From the NCBI GenBank assembly GCA_022575985.1, contig JAKSXM010000288.1:4181501-4245500 (forward strand): a stretch of DNA of 64,000 nucleotides, given 5' to 3'. The translations under genes and the position numbers were made by a program. The notes beneath the pieces are model-generated. The model was not told the origin of the DNA. It did no database searches and saw only the letters and a program-made list of their open reading frames with translations. This document shows, in pieces, positions 1 through 11,454 of the stretch (within the stretch, counting starts at the first letter, position 1; each line of letters starts with the position of its first letter). The stretch is from Anagrus nilaparvatae. Lineage: Eukaryota; Arthropoda; Insecta; Hymenoptera; Mymaridae.

Positions 1-900
1 TTAACTTTTAATAGAAAAGTCCTCGAAATTCTTTTTCATTGGCCCAAAGAATCCTTATAGACCAAATCTGACCGTCCAAAATCCGAATACATCAAAAATA
101 CCCCTTTTTAGGGGTAGTTTTTGCAAATTTAAGGGCGCTCCCACAATTTTTCATAGAAAAGACCCCAAAATTTGTGATCAGCGACCCGAAAAATCAATAG
201 TAGATCAAATCAGGTGGTGGTAGGAGAAAATAGCTCCAAAACCGTATATTAACTGGAGTATAAGGCTAACAGATATTCTCATATGTTTTCGAGGTCGTTT
301 AGTTCAAATCTGACGTCAAAATATCGATATTTTCAGTTAACAGCTGTCAACAAGCTGTCAATTAGCATTTAGAAACGAAAATTGATATGGTCGTCGATGG
401 ATATCTATATGTTTTTGAGGTCACTGAGATCAAATCTAAATAGTAAAAGTAATTTTAACAATAGACAGCTGTCCATCATTTAATTTTAATTGCTAATTGA
501 TACCTAATCGACAGCTACCAACTGTCAATATTGATTTTTTGACATTGGATTCGATCTGAGGAACCTTAAAAACATAAGACCATATTATACTTTTTAAATA
601 TTAAATACTATGCATTAGACTATTCAAATATGAAATGAGTAAATAATTATGCATTATTGGAGCTTTGGAGCTTCGTTGGAACAAAAATACGCAAAATGGA
701 GCTTTGTGCCCATAGAGACTTTTGTTGAGGATGGCGATTTATATAATGTATCTAAAATCCAGCCAATTCATTCCATCGAAACTCAATTTTCATTAAGTTT
801 GTGCGGGTTTGTTTACAAAAAAAATTATCTTTTTACAAAAAATTAGTAAATTTTTTGTTTTTTTTGTTTGAATTTACGATTCAATTTTAATTTATTTATT
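1..900. other. AT-rich intergenic stretch with short direct and inverted repeats
   Basis: No gene is supported here. A motif of about 35 bases containing 'gttttcgaggtc' and 'gttcaaatct' appears at 281-315, again in direct orientation at 401-438, and inverted at 547-575. Motifs around 'acagctgtc' also recur. The stretch is probably old repeat debris upstream of the first membrane-protein gene. A short open frame at 649-846 has no recognisable domain. Confidence 0.4.
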
Positions 901-980
901 AAATGCTTTATAATATAAGTATTTTAAAATTTGAAAAAAGTTTTTAGGTATCGCAGCCGTCAAACAAAAACTTCTATAAA

Positions 981-3900
981 ATGATAAGAAAAAAGACTGA
1001 TTCCTTAAATAGGACATTATTTATATTTCATTTAGTCGTAGTACTTGGATTAAATATTTATTTATCTGGTAAAATTAAAATTCTTAATTTATATTTATAT
1101 TAATGAAATTTATATTTTAAAATATTTTTAAAATTTACAGTTACCTTACTTCCGTATAGTGATGAAGAGCTACTTTACTCTCTACTTATTAATAATACAT
1201 CTGAGAACATTACTCTATATTCAACAAACAATACCCTTAATGATACTTTAGCTGATTCAAAAAATGATTATCCGGGAAAGATTACTCATTATTGGATAAA
1301 TAATACTAATAATAATAGTACAGATGATGTGGAAAAAGAGTCGGATAGCCTGTAAGTAAACATCAAAATGGTTTAAAAATATAAGTACACTGATAAAAAT
1401 AAACACAAACTAAATTTCAGATTGGGTTTTACATTAAAATGTTCAGTAACTTTTATTATATCAATAGTTTTCTTTGGTTTATTAAACTTTTATACAATAT
1501 TTTTTATTTACATTGGAATAATTTGGATGTTTTTATCAACGATTGGTTTGTTTTTATGGGCCATGGAAAATATTTATCAATATACTTTAATAATTTCAGC
1601 ATGCTTTACTATTTTATATCTTATTTTTGAGTTGATGACATTAACCATCGTTGCTTATGGAATCACCAAATTCAAATTGAATGACGTTAATGACTTTTTT
1701 AAAAAGTCATGCAAGTAAATATACTTTTTTTTTGTATTTGCTAATATTTTTAGATCTGTCATGGGAATACTTTTGTTGTACACTTTTTATTTTTCGATTG
1801 TAAAACGTTGAATTTTTTATCGAATAATCATCAAACTTTTAATTATTACCCAATTTATTTTAGAAGTTATTTGTCTTTATTATGGCTTTCCTATTATGTT
1901 TAGCTATTATAGCTAAAAGAATTAATTAAAAACATAAAAGTACATTTGTTAAAATATAATTTCATTGGGCTGTAGAAATTCCTTGATATCTGCGTTGGTT
2001 CTAAAAATCAGAATCTAAAAATCGAGCGGGGAGTCAAATTTTTCCGGTTTGAGGTGGGTGGTCAAAACTGTCCGATTTTAGGAGGTTGGTCAAATGTGTC
2101 CAGATTAAGGAGGGTTATTATTATTATTATTGCAACAATTTGTACTAAAAATGTTAGTTAAAACTTTATTTAGTAAAATTGTAACTAATATAGTAAACTA
2201 ATAGTACTTCATAAACTAATAGTTATTAATTCATAAACAAATTAGAGTGAGAAAGAATAAAAATTTTTTGAAAATAATCGAATAATATAGCCACAAATAA
2301 TAAGGGATGAGTCCGTGTACATTAAGGGATATCGTATTGATGGCTACCGCAGATACCGAAATCGCGGATATCAAAGGATGCTTGATTTATCAAAAATATG
2401 AAAAAAAAATAGGTATCCATGATAGGTCTATTTATTAAATATCTAATTCTAAATTAAAAATTTTTTTTAGATCTGTGATTGACTTTCCAAAATTATATTT
2501 TTATGTATTTATTGGTGGTGCTTTAACTATATTTCAAATGTATTTTCCAATAGAGATATTTGTAGGATTAATGGTTTACACAGTCCTAGGTTTTTGGACT
2601 TTCGAGCTATTTTTAATTTTTGCTGTATACATAATCTATCAAATCTGGACGATTTTACTTATTGTAGATGTAACATTTCTTGTAATCAGCAGTATGATTT
2701 CTAGCATGTATTTTTCTTCAAATTCAAGTTCATCGTCTAAAGATAATATTGAAAAGAACATTAAGTCAATTATAAAGTAAGTATTTGCTTTTAAGTAAAT
2801 TTATACAAGGAAAATCTATACGTGAATCTTAAAAATACACATGAACGCATTTAATCTAATATATTTTATAATTTCTAGGAATCATTATGGCACAGTTTAT
2901 TTTGGATGTTCCATTTCGGGCATATACAATCATATTAAATATTTTTTTATTAATATAGTCTCTAATTATCCTTCAAAATTAGATTTAAACATAGTGCCAT
3001 CAGTAGTTTGCAAGTATAATATATTTTTTGGGCGATTCATATTTCCATATACCGTTTATGTTGTGACTATTATAAAAAGTACAGATTATCAAGAATCGCA
3101 GAAAAGAGCCATCAATTTATTTTTGAGGAAACCGATAGAACTATTAGTATTTTTTTTAGTAAGTACTTTTTTTGGTTTTATTTTGAGATGAGTCTAGTGT
3201 ATAAGAATTATAACCACGGTTAACACGTGTATTCTAGATGCTCCACTTTAAATGTATGTAAATCGGTTATTGAAAGTAAGCCGGACAACTCTCCGAAAAA
3301 GTGGTATCCCACGCGCGATCCTGCGAGTATCGTTAAGTATCCCGAAAATGTTAAAAACTCGAGAATTTTAATTTTATTTATTGCTCTTTTTTACATACCA
3401 TCCAAATTTTTGTTTTATCAATTACTGAACAAGATAATTTTAATGTGAAATAACTTTTGCTATTCGCAAATCTAGCCAGACAGTGCTCGTACTTAGAATT
3501 TATAATTATTACCTTTATTTCAACACTTGGATTGTTTTTGAAGGTACTTTAGTAAAATTGAAAAATTGTCAGTAAATATGTTAAATTATACAAATGAAAA
3601 TTTGCTTGAAGTTTTTTATCCATTTTTAATATACATAACTATTATTCCTCCCTAACTTCTGAACCGGTTTTATACTCAAATAACTATCTTGTAATCTTTT
3701 AATTATGGTGACTCGACCAAGACAAAATTAAAATTTATTACTATGAATCCCACGTAACATTGAAAAATAAGCTTCAAATAAATTCTGAATAAATATAGCA
3801 TACGTTTTCTATTCGCCGTGAGGGTAATGGCGGATTCTAGTAAGTCACGTGGTTTCCCCTTTTTTATTGGGAAAACTTTACACGTAAAGCATAGGAAAAA

Positions 3901-5197
3901 TTTTGAAAATTGAAAATTAAACAATTATAAACTGTATTTTGGATAAAATTTTTTTAGCATAGCAATTGTAATAATAAAATGTATCTTTATTTTATAAGAT
4001 AAAAAGAATATATAATTGTAACTTTTATAAAAGTTAATTTTATTTATGTTAAGAGGGTTATGTGCGGTATTCAATGCAAATATATTAAATTAGTTTTTGT
4101 GTTACAATTTGATTAAATTTGATAAATTATTGATAGAAACTGTTAATAATTGTTATCGCTAAGAAAATGCAAGCAATAATGATATTTTTTTTCTAAGAGA
4201 AAAATAATATCAATACTTTTGAGTCATCAAACAGAAGATTGTAATGTTTTTATTGTTATTTTACAAAGACAAAATACTTCTTTGTGTTGGGATGAATGTA
4301 TTTTATGCTAATTAATATTCTTTAACAAAAAATCTGCAAAAAATTCAATTATTTCACCCAAAAACAATAAAATATACACAAAAAACATATGATCATTGGT
4401 AAGAGTGAGCATTATTTACTTATTTCAGAAGTGTAGTATTACGGAAAAATTTATAAGAATAAAAAAAAATCAATTGAAATACATTTAGAACTTATTTTTT
4501 CACTATTTATAACAAAATACGGTTATTAAAGAATTTTTTAATTAATTAAAAAATATTTTGTGTATAATATCTATATATTTGCATACATATATTTCCCAAC
4601 GCGGACTAATATTTACGCCACCGCGAGCGCGTCGATCGAATTTTTTATATCCCTTCTACCATTCGCCTCAGGGCGAATATTATTATGCACATTTTTTTTT
4701 TTTAACGTCAATACCAAAATTTGTAGATAACGCTTAAACCACTTAGACTTTTCCAATTTAGTTGATAGAATATATTTCTTAATTAAAGATTTTTTTAATT
4801 CTTGTTTCAGGTATCTTTATCCACATTAAAAACTGTAGTTTATATGATTATAGTTTTATCCTTTTTTTTTGATATTTCAATCAACTTTAACGACGAATAT
4901 TCTTCTTTGAAGAACCGAAGTTACAATGGTTCCTTTTTTGATCAAGCAATATATCTTAAGGAGGAATTTTCTACATTTACTAAAGTATTAGATAAAAACC
5001 GTTTTAATCAGTTCCTTGAATCTGATGAACTAATTCGATTACTTATACCTGTGGTTGTTTTATGTCCAATATTTGTTTCTTTTTTAACAAGACTTATTTG
5101 TAAATTAAATGATGAGAACGATATAATACTTGAAAATGAAGAAGATGATGATAATGGAGAATATCTTGATGATATTGTTACTTCTGCTCATATTTAA
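981..5197 (+). CDS. Unrecognised multi-pass membrane protein, tandem paralog A (six coding exons)
   Basis: I propose join(981-1068, 1141-1351, 1421-1714, 2471-2776, 2879-3158, 4811-5197), 1566 nt or 521 residues plus stop. All introns are GT-AG, with phases 1, 2, 2, 2, 0. Exon 1 gives a start followed by one hydrophobic segment (about residues 12-30). Exon 2 is polar and rich in N-x-S/T sequons (NNTS, NIT, NNST), so probably extracellular. Exons 3 and 4 carry several hydrophobic helices. Exon 5 is conserved, with SNYPSK, VCKYNIFFGR and KSTDYQES. Exon 6 has two more hydrophobic segments, then CKLNDEN and an acidic tail (ENEEDDDN). The downstream paralog at 16560-20043 has the same exon lengths for exons 1, 4 and 5 and the same phases, which supports this model. 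Exon 1 is preceded by an acceptor-like 'tttttag' at about 948, so a 5' non-coding exon may lie upstream. I do not recognise the family; membrane location is inferred from hydrophobicity only. Confidence 0.8.
1715..2470 (+). other. Intron 3 of paralog A with repeat debris
   Basis: This is a 756 bp intron. A GC-richer patch at about 1965-2110 contains repeated 'ggtcaaa' units ('ggtggtcaaaactgtcc', 'ggttggtcaaatgtgtcc'). It resembles a patch at 30590-30640 and is probably transposon debris. It is followed by an (ATT)n microsatellite at 2115-2131. No coding is seen. Confidence 0.5.
3159..4810 (+). other. Long intron 5 of paralog A (1.65 kb)
   Basis: The donor is 'ttagtaagt' and the acceptor 'gtttcag'. 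The corresponding intron in paralog B is only 187 bp, so about 1.4 kb was gained here or lost there. Two patches are GC-rich against the background: 3265-3325 and 4592-4680 (CpG-containing, with 'ccgcgagcgcgtcgatcg'). These look like debris of foreign elements. A short open frame at 3227-3448 falls in this intron; it has no homolog in paralog B and I do not call it. Confidence 0.5.
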
Positions 5198-5459
5198 ATT
5201 TAAGATTTATTTATTTATTTTTTTTTTTTAATAGTAATTTGGTAGTTTACTGCCTTGTTTAACATAATTCAATGTTTTACAAGAATATTTTTAAAATAGA
5301 TTAACCTATTAATACCAAAGTAGAAGATTACGGAAACTAAACGAAAAAATTAACATTTTAAGCAGATAGAAGGCTAAAAATCGATTCTCGTATTTTTCCG
5401 AATATCCCATTAGTTTTGACCTACCACCCTTCTGTATGCCCGAAAAATAGGGATGAAAA

Positions 5460-5682
5460 GCGGTAAAATAAGTCCAGACGAATTTTTTGCCTTTCCCTCC
5501 AGTTTTTGTAAGTTTCATAAACTAAGAAACAGCGATCGGCAGATTGCTTGGGTAGAGTTTTTGTGCGTATTATTGCATTATACCTTGGCGTCAAGATCCA
5601 GCTTCTCCATGATTTCATCTTTTTCAGATGATGCATCACCGAAAATGTTTATATCCATAATTATATTTGATGCTATGTCCAT
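5460..5682 (-). pseudogene. Possible coding remnant, tyrosine-recombinase/Crypton-like N-terminus (uncertain)
   Basis: On the minus strand a methionine at 5680-5682 opens an acidic peptide (MDIASN...EIMEKLDLDAK). It ends at a plausible splice donor ('gccaag|gtataat') at 5584/5583. Further downstream, 5460-5575 reads a peptide with 'LPKQSADRCFLVYETYKNWR'. That pattern recalls the N-terminal DNA-binding part of Crypton-type tyrosine recombinases, which often carry a 'LP..S...Y...Y..F..WR' stretch. Base composition is richer in G and C than its surroundings, which fits coding or recently moved DNA. The catalytic recombinase domain is not visible, so this would be only a fragment. Identification is from memory of the family pattern and is weak. 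Confidence 0.25.
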
Positions 5683-5872
5683 GTCAATCAATAAAAAAGG
5701 TACTACGGCTTAGTTTAAAATTAAATTTTTTATATATTTGTCACAATATAACCTAAAAATTTCAAGAAAAAAAAGGAATAAAAGTAATACTTGCACTGGC
5801 TAGATAGGGAAGGAAACTACCTAATTTCGAGTGAGATATGAAGAAAAATATTTAAGTTCGCTTTTTTTATCA

Positions 5873-6098
5873 AACCATAGTTCAAATGGCGTTTAATTAA
5901 CATATTTTATTTTTCTTACACGATTGAGAACGTGCACAGCTGAGTTTACTTCCACAGTCAGTAATTCCTTCGGAAAATTTTTAGCTGTTAGAGTAGTTCT
6001 CACTACTTCTGCTATGGTTCTATTTTCTTTTTTAGCCATCCCGTTTTGTTCGGGTTCATATACTACCATGCATTTATGATTTAAACCATTATCGAACG
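5873..6098 (-). pseudogene. Ty1/copia integrase fragment
   Basis: Minus-strand translation shows a run typical of the copia integrase core C-terminal half: 'PEQNGMAKKENRTIAEVV', then 'AVHVLNR', then 'TPFELW', interrupted by a stop. This includes the catalytic glutamate region (K-E-N-R). In an intact copia element integrase lies 5' of reverse transcriptase. Here it lies 3' of the RNase H fragment at 6549-6910 on the same strand, so either it comes from a second element or the locus was rearranged. Confidence 0.6.
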
Positions 6099-7374
6099 TT
6101 AATGTTGCTATTTCTTAATGATTGAATTTTATTGATTAATTTACTCTAGGCGGTTATCACTCTTAAGTGTATATTTCGTCATCCTGAACAAAAGTCTCAA
6201 TGGGCACTTTATTTTTCATAACTCGAAAAACCACCTTTAAAAATCAAAAAAATACTTTTTACCACAAACAGAAAGCTCTTTGATTGGACAACTTAAATCA
6301 GTGTAAATTAATTATCTTACTACTTTCGTTATTAACTTATAGGAAATGGTGTTCTATGCAGTTTTCCAAGATCGCAGGCATTGCAAAATGGCCTATCATT
6401 ATTAATTTTAATACTGTTTATAGAAAAATTGAGATTGTGGATAAATGTTTCTTTTATTTTTTTTGTAACAACTCCTTATATTTATATTATTAACCACCTT
6501 TTTTAATAATTATTTTTTTTTCTTTCTTTTCACTTTTGAATTTTACTTTTAAATTATATTTAAGGAATTTCTAAATTTCAAAAATTTTTCTTTACACAAT
6601 GATTTTGTAAAAATATCAGCAATATTGTTGTTAGAATTAAATTTAGTTTTCGTACCTTCTAAATAACTTTCATTCACATAATGATAATCTACTTCTATAT
6701 GTTTAGAATAGTAAAGTAAAAATTTTACTTCATTAACGACCTCTGAAAGTGCTACGTACTCGACAATCGCAGACAACATTGTCACAACTCCTTGTTTTTC
6801 TTGATTTCCAATAAACTGCGTTTTTAAATAATCTTATCACATAACCAGTTGTTGATTTTCTATCTGCATGATCACTTGCCTAATCTGCATCTACATAACA
6901 AACCATAATTCAGCCCATTTTTCTTTTTCTTTAAACCAATTTTAAATTTCATGTTAGATATAAATATTTCAAGACTCTTAAAACGTAATTAAAATGAGTT
7001 TTATCATAACAGTTGTGATATCTACTTAAATAATTTACTCTGTAGCTTATATCTGGCCATGTACCTGAACTAATAGACAAAAGTGCTCCTATAATATTAT
7101 ATTTCTATACATAATATTGTTCGAAATTTCTTTTGCTGGATCTAATTTTAAATTTATATCCAATGGAGTGCTATACAAATTACTATCTTCGATATTATAC
7201 ATTTTTGATAATGTTTCTATATAATTATTTGGATTAATGTCATTTTTTTCTCTTTATAATTATATATAATCAATATTTATCAATATTTAAGTAAAACCTT
7301 ACTTGGGAATAAATATTGATTATATATAATTACAAAGATAATTACAAATTAGATCTTTCCTTTTGAACTTTGCC

Positions 7375-7389
7375 ATTAAATCACTTTTT
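7375..7389. repeat. Target-site duplication of the R1-like insertion (3' end side)
   Basis: The 15-mer 'attaaatcacttttt' is repeated at 8964-8978. It merges with the poly(T) run, which is the element's poly(A) tail read on the plus strand. Confidence 0.8.
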
Positions 7390-8963
7390 TTTTTTTTTTG
7401 AAGGGGCCCCTTCAAGAAGGAGCATTTTTCGCAGGACGAGGAAAATCCTGTTTACGCATACCATACAGCGCGTACTGTATGGTTATGTGGGACTCAACCT
7501 CAAATTCGAGGTAATGCCCACTAAAATCTCCACCCTCCTGCATTTATGATAATATCATAAAATCCGGACCGGCACTCCCTGTTTAGGTATAACTTCGGTC
7601 CGGAAAAAATGCAGTCTAGGCATTTTTTTGCCATGCCATGCCAATAATAAAGAAGGAGAGTTTCCTACAAAAGGAAACCCTTCTCCTTTTTTTTAACTAG
7701 TGTCTCCCGTATGTCTGACACCCTTGTGCTCAGCGGTATCCGGCTCGCCCGGGCAATGCAAGCATTCCGGAGGTTACACCTTGCGCCACTAGAAAAGCAT
7801 TTCGCGGAAAAAACCGAAACCATTTAGAAACTGTGTGAGGTAGAAATCTACCTCACCATAATCACGATTTATCCATATTTCCAAATCGATGATGAGGCGG
7901 TGCGTCCAACGTCCCCTCGGCTCGTCATTCCACCTATGCTGCCAACATTCCATTGTGCGGGAGCGAGCGCGAACGAAAACTACGTCGCACTCTTCTCCCT
8001 CGCGATTATAGATCGCCTGCCTTTCCAAGGCAAGCAGATTGATGGGCATTACCCGAGCCACTACCTGGATTGTGGGCTCTGATACAGTCTTGTACGAGCA
8101 AATTATCCGAAGTGCCCCCTGCCTCTGTACTGCCTTTAGTTTCTTGCATTACCTTTTTATGCGGACATTGTCCACCACACCTCTGCACCGTAGAGCAAGA
8201 TGGAGTTGACCGTTGTTGTCAACAGCCTCCTATTTCTTGATCTAGGACCGCTGATGTTTGTCATCAGCATCGAGAGGGACTTTGTCACCCAGTCAGCCTT
8301 TTCACAGGCCTGCTGGAATTGTCTATTGTAGGTCAACTTGTTATTCAAGAAGACCCCCAAATATTTGACCAATGGTTTGATCTGGATCATAAAGGGATTA
8401 CCTCCGTCGTTAAAGCTGACGTCGAATATGGTGTCAACCCTTTTCCGGGTCAGAATTTTAATAATATGGTATCAACCCTTTTCCGGTCCCCGTTTTCGGG
8501 ATTGCCAGTTTTAGTCCGTGATCCGACATCCAACGATTGATAAGGCGCATGGCTTTATCCAGGGTATTCTGCTGTTCCTCTGTCTCTCGAGCTGTTATAG
8601 TTAAAGCGACATAATCCGCGTATCCGATCATGGAGCATCCATCCGGAAGCTTGATCCTCATCAAGCCGTCGTAAAAGGCATTTTACAGATCAGTGCCCAG
8701 AACTGAGTCCTGCGCTATGCCTGCGCTTAATACATTAACTCTTTTGCCATCGAGCGTGTCCCAGCGCAGGTATCGGTCTCGGAGGTAATTTCCGAGTATA
8801 TTTCTCAGATCTCGGATAATCCGGAACGCTGAATACCTGCTCAAGGGAGTGCAGCATATCGTCCCACTTAGCCGAGTTGAATGCGTTTTTCACATCAAAC
8901 GTGACAAGCAGGACGTACGGTTTAATATCATTTAATCACTTTAATCATTAAATCATTAAAGGT
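7390..8963 (-). mobile_element. 5'-truncated R1-like non-LTR retrotransposon nested in the copia RT
   Basis: The element is about 1.57 kb. Its 3' end is at the plus-strand poly(T) (about 7384-7399). It is flanked by an exact 15 bp duplication, the pattern left by target-primed reverse transcription. The interior is clearly richer in G and C than everything around it. The 3' UTR (7400-7788) contains a short inverted repeat around 'ccatacagcgcgtactgtatgg'-type sequence near 7460-7482 and a paired 'aaggagag...ctctcctt' motif at about 7650-7690. The 5' end stops inside the reverse transcriptase, as is usual for such copies. Confidence 0.85.
7789..8930 (-). pseudogene. Reverse transcriptase C-terminal half of the R1-like element (broken)
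   Basis: Minus-strand segments in different frames give an RT palm/thumb region: 'MIGYADYVALTITARE' (8458-8664, an altered Y-A-D-D-type catalytic box with D-Y in place of D-D), 'VKYLGVFLNNKLTY' and 'SILLYGAEVWW' (8157-8390). The C-terminal domain at 7789-8061 has 'GRWTHRLI' and 'GEVDFYLTQFLNGFGFF', characteristic of R1/LOA-type elements. At least two frame changes separate the segments, so it is dead. The changed catalytic aspartate is a second defect, if the reading there is correct. Confidence 0.7.
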
Positions 8964-9745
8964 ATTAAATCACTTTTTACTTTTTGAATTTGACGTTTAT
9001 CTTTACAACATATCAATAAATCATCAACAAATATTATTAAATAAATTTTTACTTCCTTAACTATTTTAGTGTATAAACAATAATCATAATTATTTCTTAT
9101 AAATCCTATCCCTTTTAAAAATTTATAAAAACATTCATACCATATCCTTGGGCTTTCTCTTAAATCTTTCTCTTTTTGTAATTTACGGACTCTATCAGTA
9201 CCATCATCATAGCCATTAGGCTGTTTTACGTAAGTTTCTGAAAATAGCTTGCCGTTTAAAAATAAAGCCTCAACATTAAATTTGCTTTATACTTAGCCCA
9301 TTTTGACAATAACAAGAAAATGTAACTTTCAGTGTTTACATTTTAGCAACTGGAGAATATCTACTAAAATTTCTCTTCGTGAAATTCTTTTACAACCAAT
9401 CTTGCCTTATACTCATTTTCTGATTTTTTTGTAAAAACCCATTTTACATCTAAAATTTGCTTATTTTCAGCTTTATTAACTAATTTCCAAGTTCCATTTT
9501 TTTTAAGACTTTAAATTTCTTTATTCATTGCAGTTACCCAAAATTCTTTTTGATAACTCTTGGTCGCCTCCTCAAAATCTTCTGGGTTATCTGCACTGCA
9601 GTAGCTTACATATATATTTACATATATGTAGCTTAGTTTTCATATTTTGGATTTGGTTTTCTTTCACTAGTTAACCTTAAGTTGAGGGATATCAATAGGA
9701 ATACATGCCTCCCCTTTTTCCTCAAAATTGTCTTCTAATTATAAA

Positions 9746-10395
9746 ACCTTTATTTTTATTTCTAAATATAAATCATTTTATTATATAAATATACATACGC
9801 ATATTTCAACAATTGTTATTTTTCAAAAAAATTTTAACGTGATTGGAAGTAAGCCTTTCATATCACAACTGTAAATCATTAAATTTTAAACTTGTATAGT
9901 TCACTGCTACCAGTGCTTCAGTTAGTTTACTTTCGAACTCAAATTTCTATGAATAAATTTTCTTCTTAAGGCTTTTCTGCGAAAGCGAAAATTTAATATT
10001 TTCATAAAAATTAATTTTATTGTGCGAAGAGTTAACTTTCACTACCATATCCCAAATTGCACGTAAGGAAAATAGATTAAAAGTTATATGAGGTATTATA
10101 GGTTACATTGATTTGTGTAGATCTTTCTAAAGTTTCGTGTATACGTCGTATACCTATAGGTCGTTCTAGATCAACATAATTCACATCTGGAACTTCCAGA
10201 TTCCCTAGCCTTCACTACCATGGAATATTGTCATTTTCAGTGTATAATTTTCCATTTTTTTAATTTTTTAACAATAATGCTTGGTTTTGTGTTTAAAAGT
10301 GATACTTTCTTTTTATTTATATTATTGCACTTTTTGCATTTTTTTTACGCTTATTCTGCCGCTTCAGCACTAATGGGTTAAAAATCAGAATAAAA
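9746..10395. other. AT-rich intergenic DNA
   Basis: I see no gene, RNA or transposon end that I can support here. Confidence 0.4.
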
Positions 10396-10399
10396 TCTT

Positions 10400-10760
10400 T
10401 CTCTTAGGACCAGATAGGAAATTGCCCGCAGATTCCGATTCTGGGGTCAAAAATTTTTTTTGAGCTGCATATACGCGGGAAATCAATAAAATATTACGTT
10501 TTTTTTTGAAAGACGATTTCTCAAAAACATATGGATAAAAAATCCTCTAGTAGGATTAAAAATTATTTCTGGCAGTTTAAATTTTTTGTTGAAAAATTGA
10601 AACTACTGTGTTATCGCGTTTTGAGAGATCTAGGTAAAAAATAGCAGCTTTTAAATGTTTATTTTATTCGAATTTTAAATTTCCCGCCAAGTAACGATAC
10701 CAATTAAAAATCTAACCAAAAATTTGGATTCTGCAAAGAATCTTACATATGGGTATATTT
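10400..10760. repeat. Single-arm fragment of the long fold-back family
   Basis: This matches one arm of the palindromic element at 30773-33062. Shared landmarks are 'gattctggggtc' followed by 'gagctgc' and 'cgcggga' (compare 31060-31100), and 'cccgccaagta' followed by 'aatctaacc' and 'ggattctg' (compare 31305-31360). The opposite arm is absent, so this is a decayed relic. Confidence 0.6.
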
Positions 10761-11438
10761 TTTTATGTTTTTGATAGAAAAACTTTTATTTATAACAAAA
10801 AAAATAAATTAAAAATAAAAATATGCTTATTTAATTGTTATCTTATTTGCAATGAGTTACTATGATTAAATTGAAAATAGTTTACGGTTAATGAGTTTTC
10901 TATATATCATAGAAAAAAAATTAAATTTTTATGAAATATTTCTTATAATATTTTAATCTTAAAGTTTATATATTTTTACTTATAATTGCTCTATATGTTT
11001 TCTTATATACATAATAAGTTGTATGACAAAAGGAGAATTTCATGCTAGGTCAATGAATAGTTGTTTGCCAAAAAATTATGTATCAGGTAATACATGTTTA
11101 ATTAATAAATACTCCATAATAAGTTATTTATAAACTAATAAAGAAAAAGCTAGATTAAAGCTGTCAAAAAATCTTATCAAATGGTTTTTATTTGCAAAAA
11201 TTTTTTAAGAAAATGTATTTTATAAATTATCTAGTAGGTATAATATTGTAAATACACATAATATTTTGAATAAAATTAATATTTATAATAATTTAATTAC
11301 ATTTTATTTTATCTTTTAATCCTTATTTTTTATCTTTTAAAGGAGACCTAAATCCCTATTTCGTAGTCAAGTTCTAAAATATGTACTATTCTATAATTTT
11401 TCCAAACTCGATCTTTTACCTATTTTTTGGAAAAAATT
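10761..11438. other. AT-rich intergenic DNA
   Basis: Strongly AT-rich. No coding or structured feature is seen. Confidence 0.4.
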
Positions 11439-11454
11439 AATTAATAACAAAATT
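11439..11454. repeat. Target-site duplication of the 5S-derived SINE (5' copy)
   Basis: 'aattaataacaaaatt' is repeated exactly at 12055-12070, bracketing the SINE. Confidence 0.9.

Larger units (their letters stand above)
6549..9745 (-). pseudogene. Decayed Ty1/copia reverse transcriptase-RNase H, split by a nested insertion
   Basis: Read on the minus strand from 9745 downwards: a pre-RT stretch ('NPEDFEEATKSYQKEFW'), the RT start ('KKNGTWKLV', 'VKWVF', 'YKARLVVKEF' at about 9380-9560), and the catalytic block 'FVDDLLI' (about 9010-9050). A 1.57 kb non-LTR insertion (7390-8963) follows, then the rest of RT (about 6920-7375) and RNase H ('DRKSTTGYV' near 6860; 'YVALSEVVNEVKFLLYY', 'NNIADIFTKSLCKEKF' at 6549-6785). 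Sequence reads through the insertion once one copy of its target duplication is ignored. Stops and frameshifts occur throughout, so no polyprotein can be made. No LTRs are recognised on either side. Confidence 0.75.

Noticed and set aside
649..846. 65-residue open frame
   Set aside because: No domain, no splice context, overlaps repeat-like sequence; probably chance.
3227..3448. Open frame in intron 5 of paralog A as an extra exon
   Set aside because: It is absent from paralog B, and exons 5 and 6 join cleanly in phase 0 without it.
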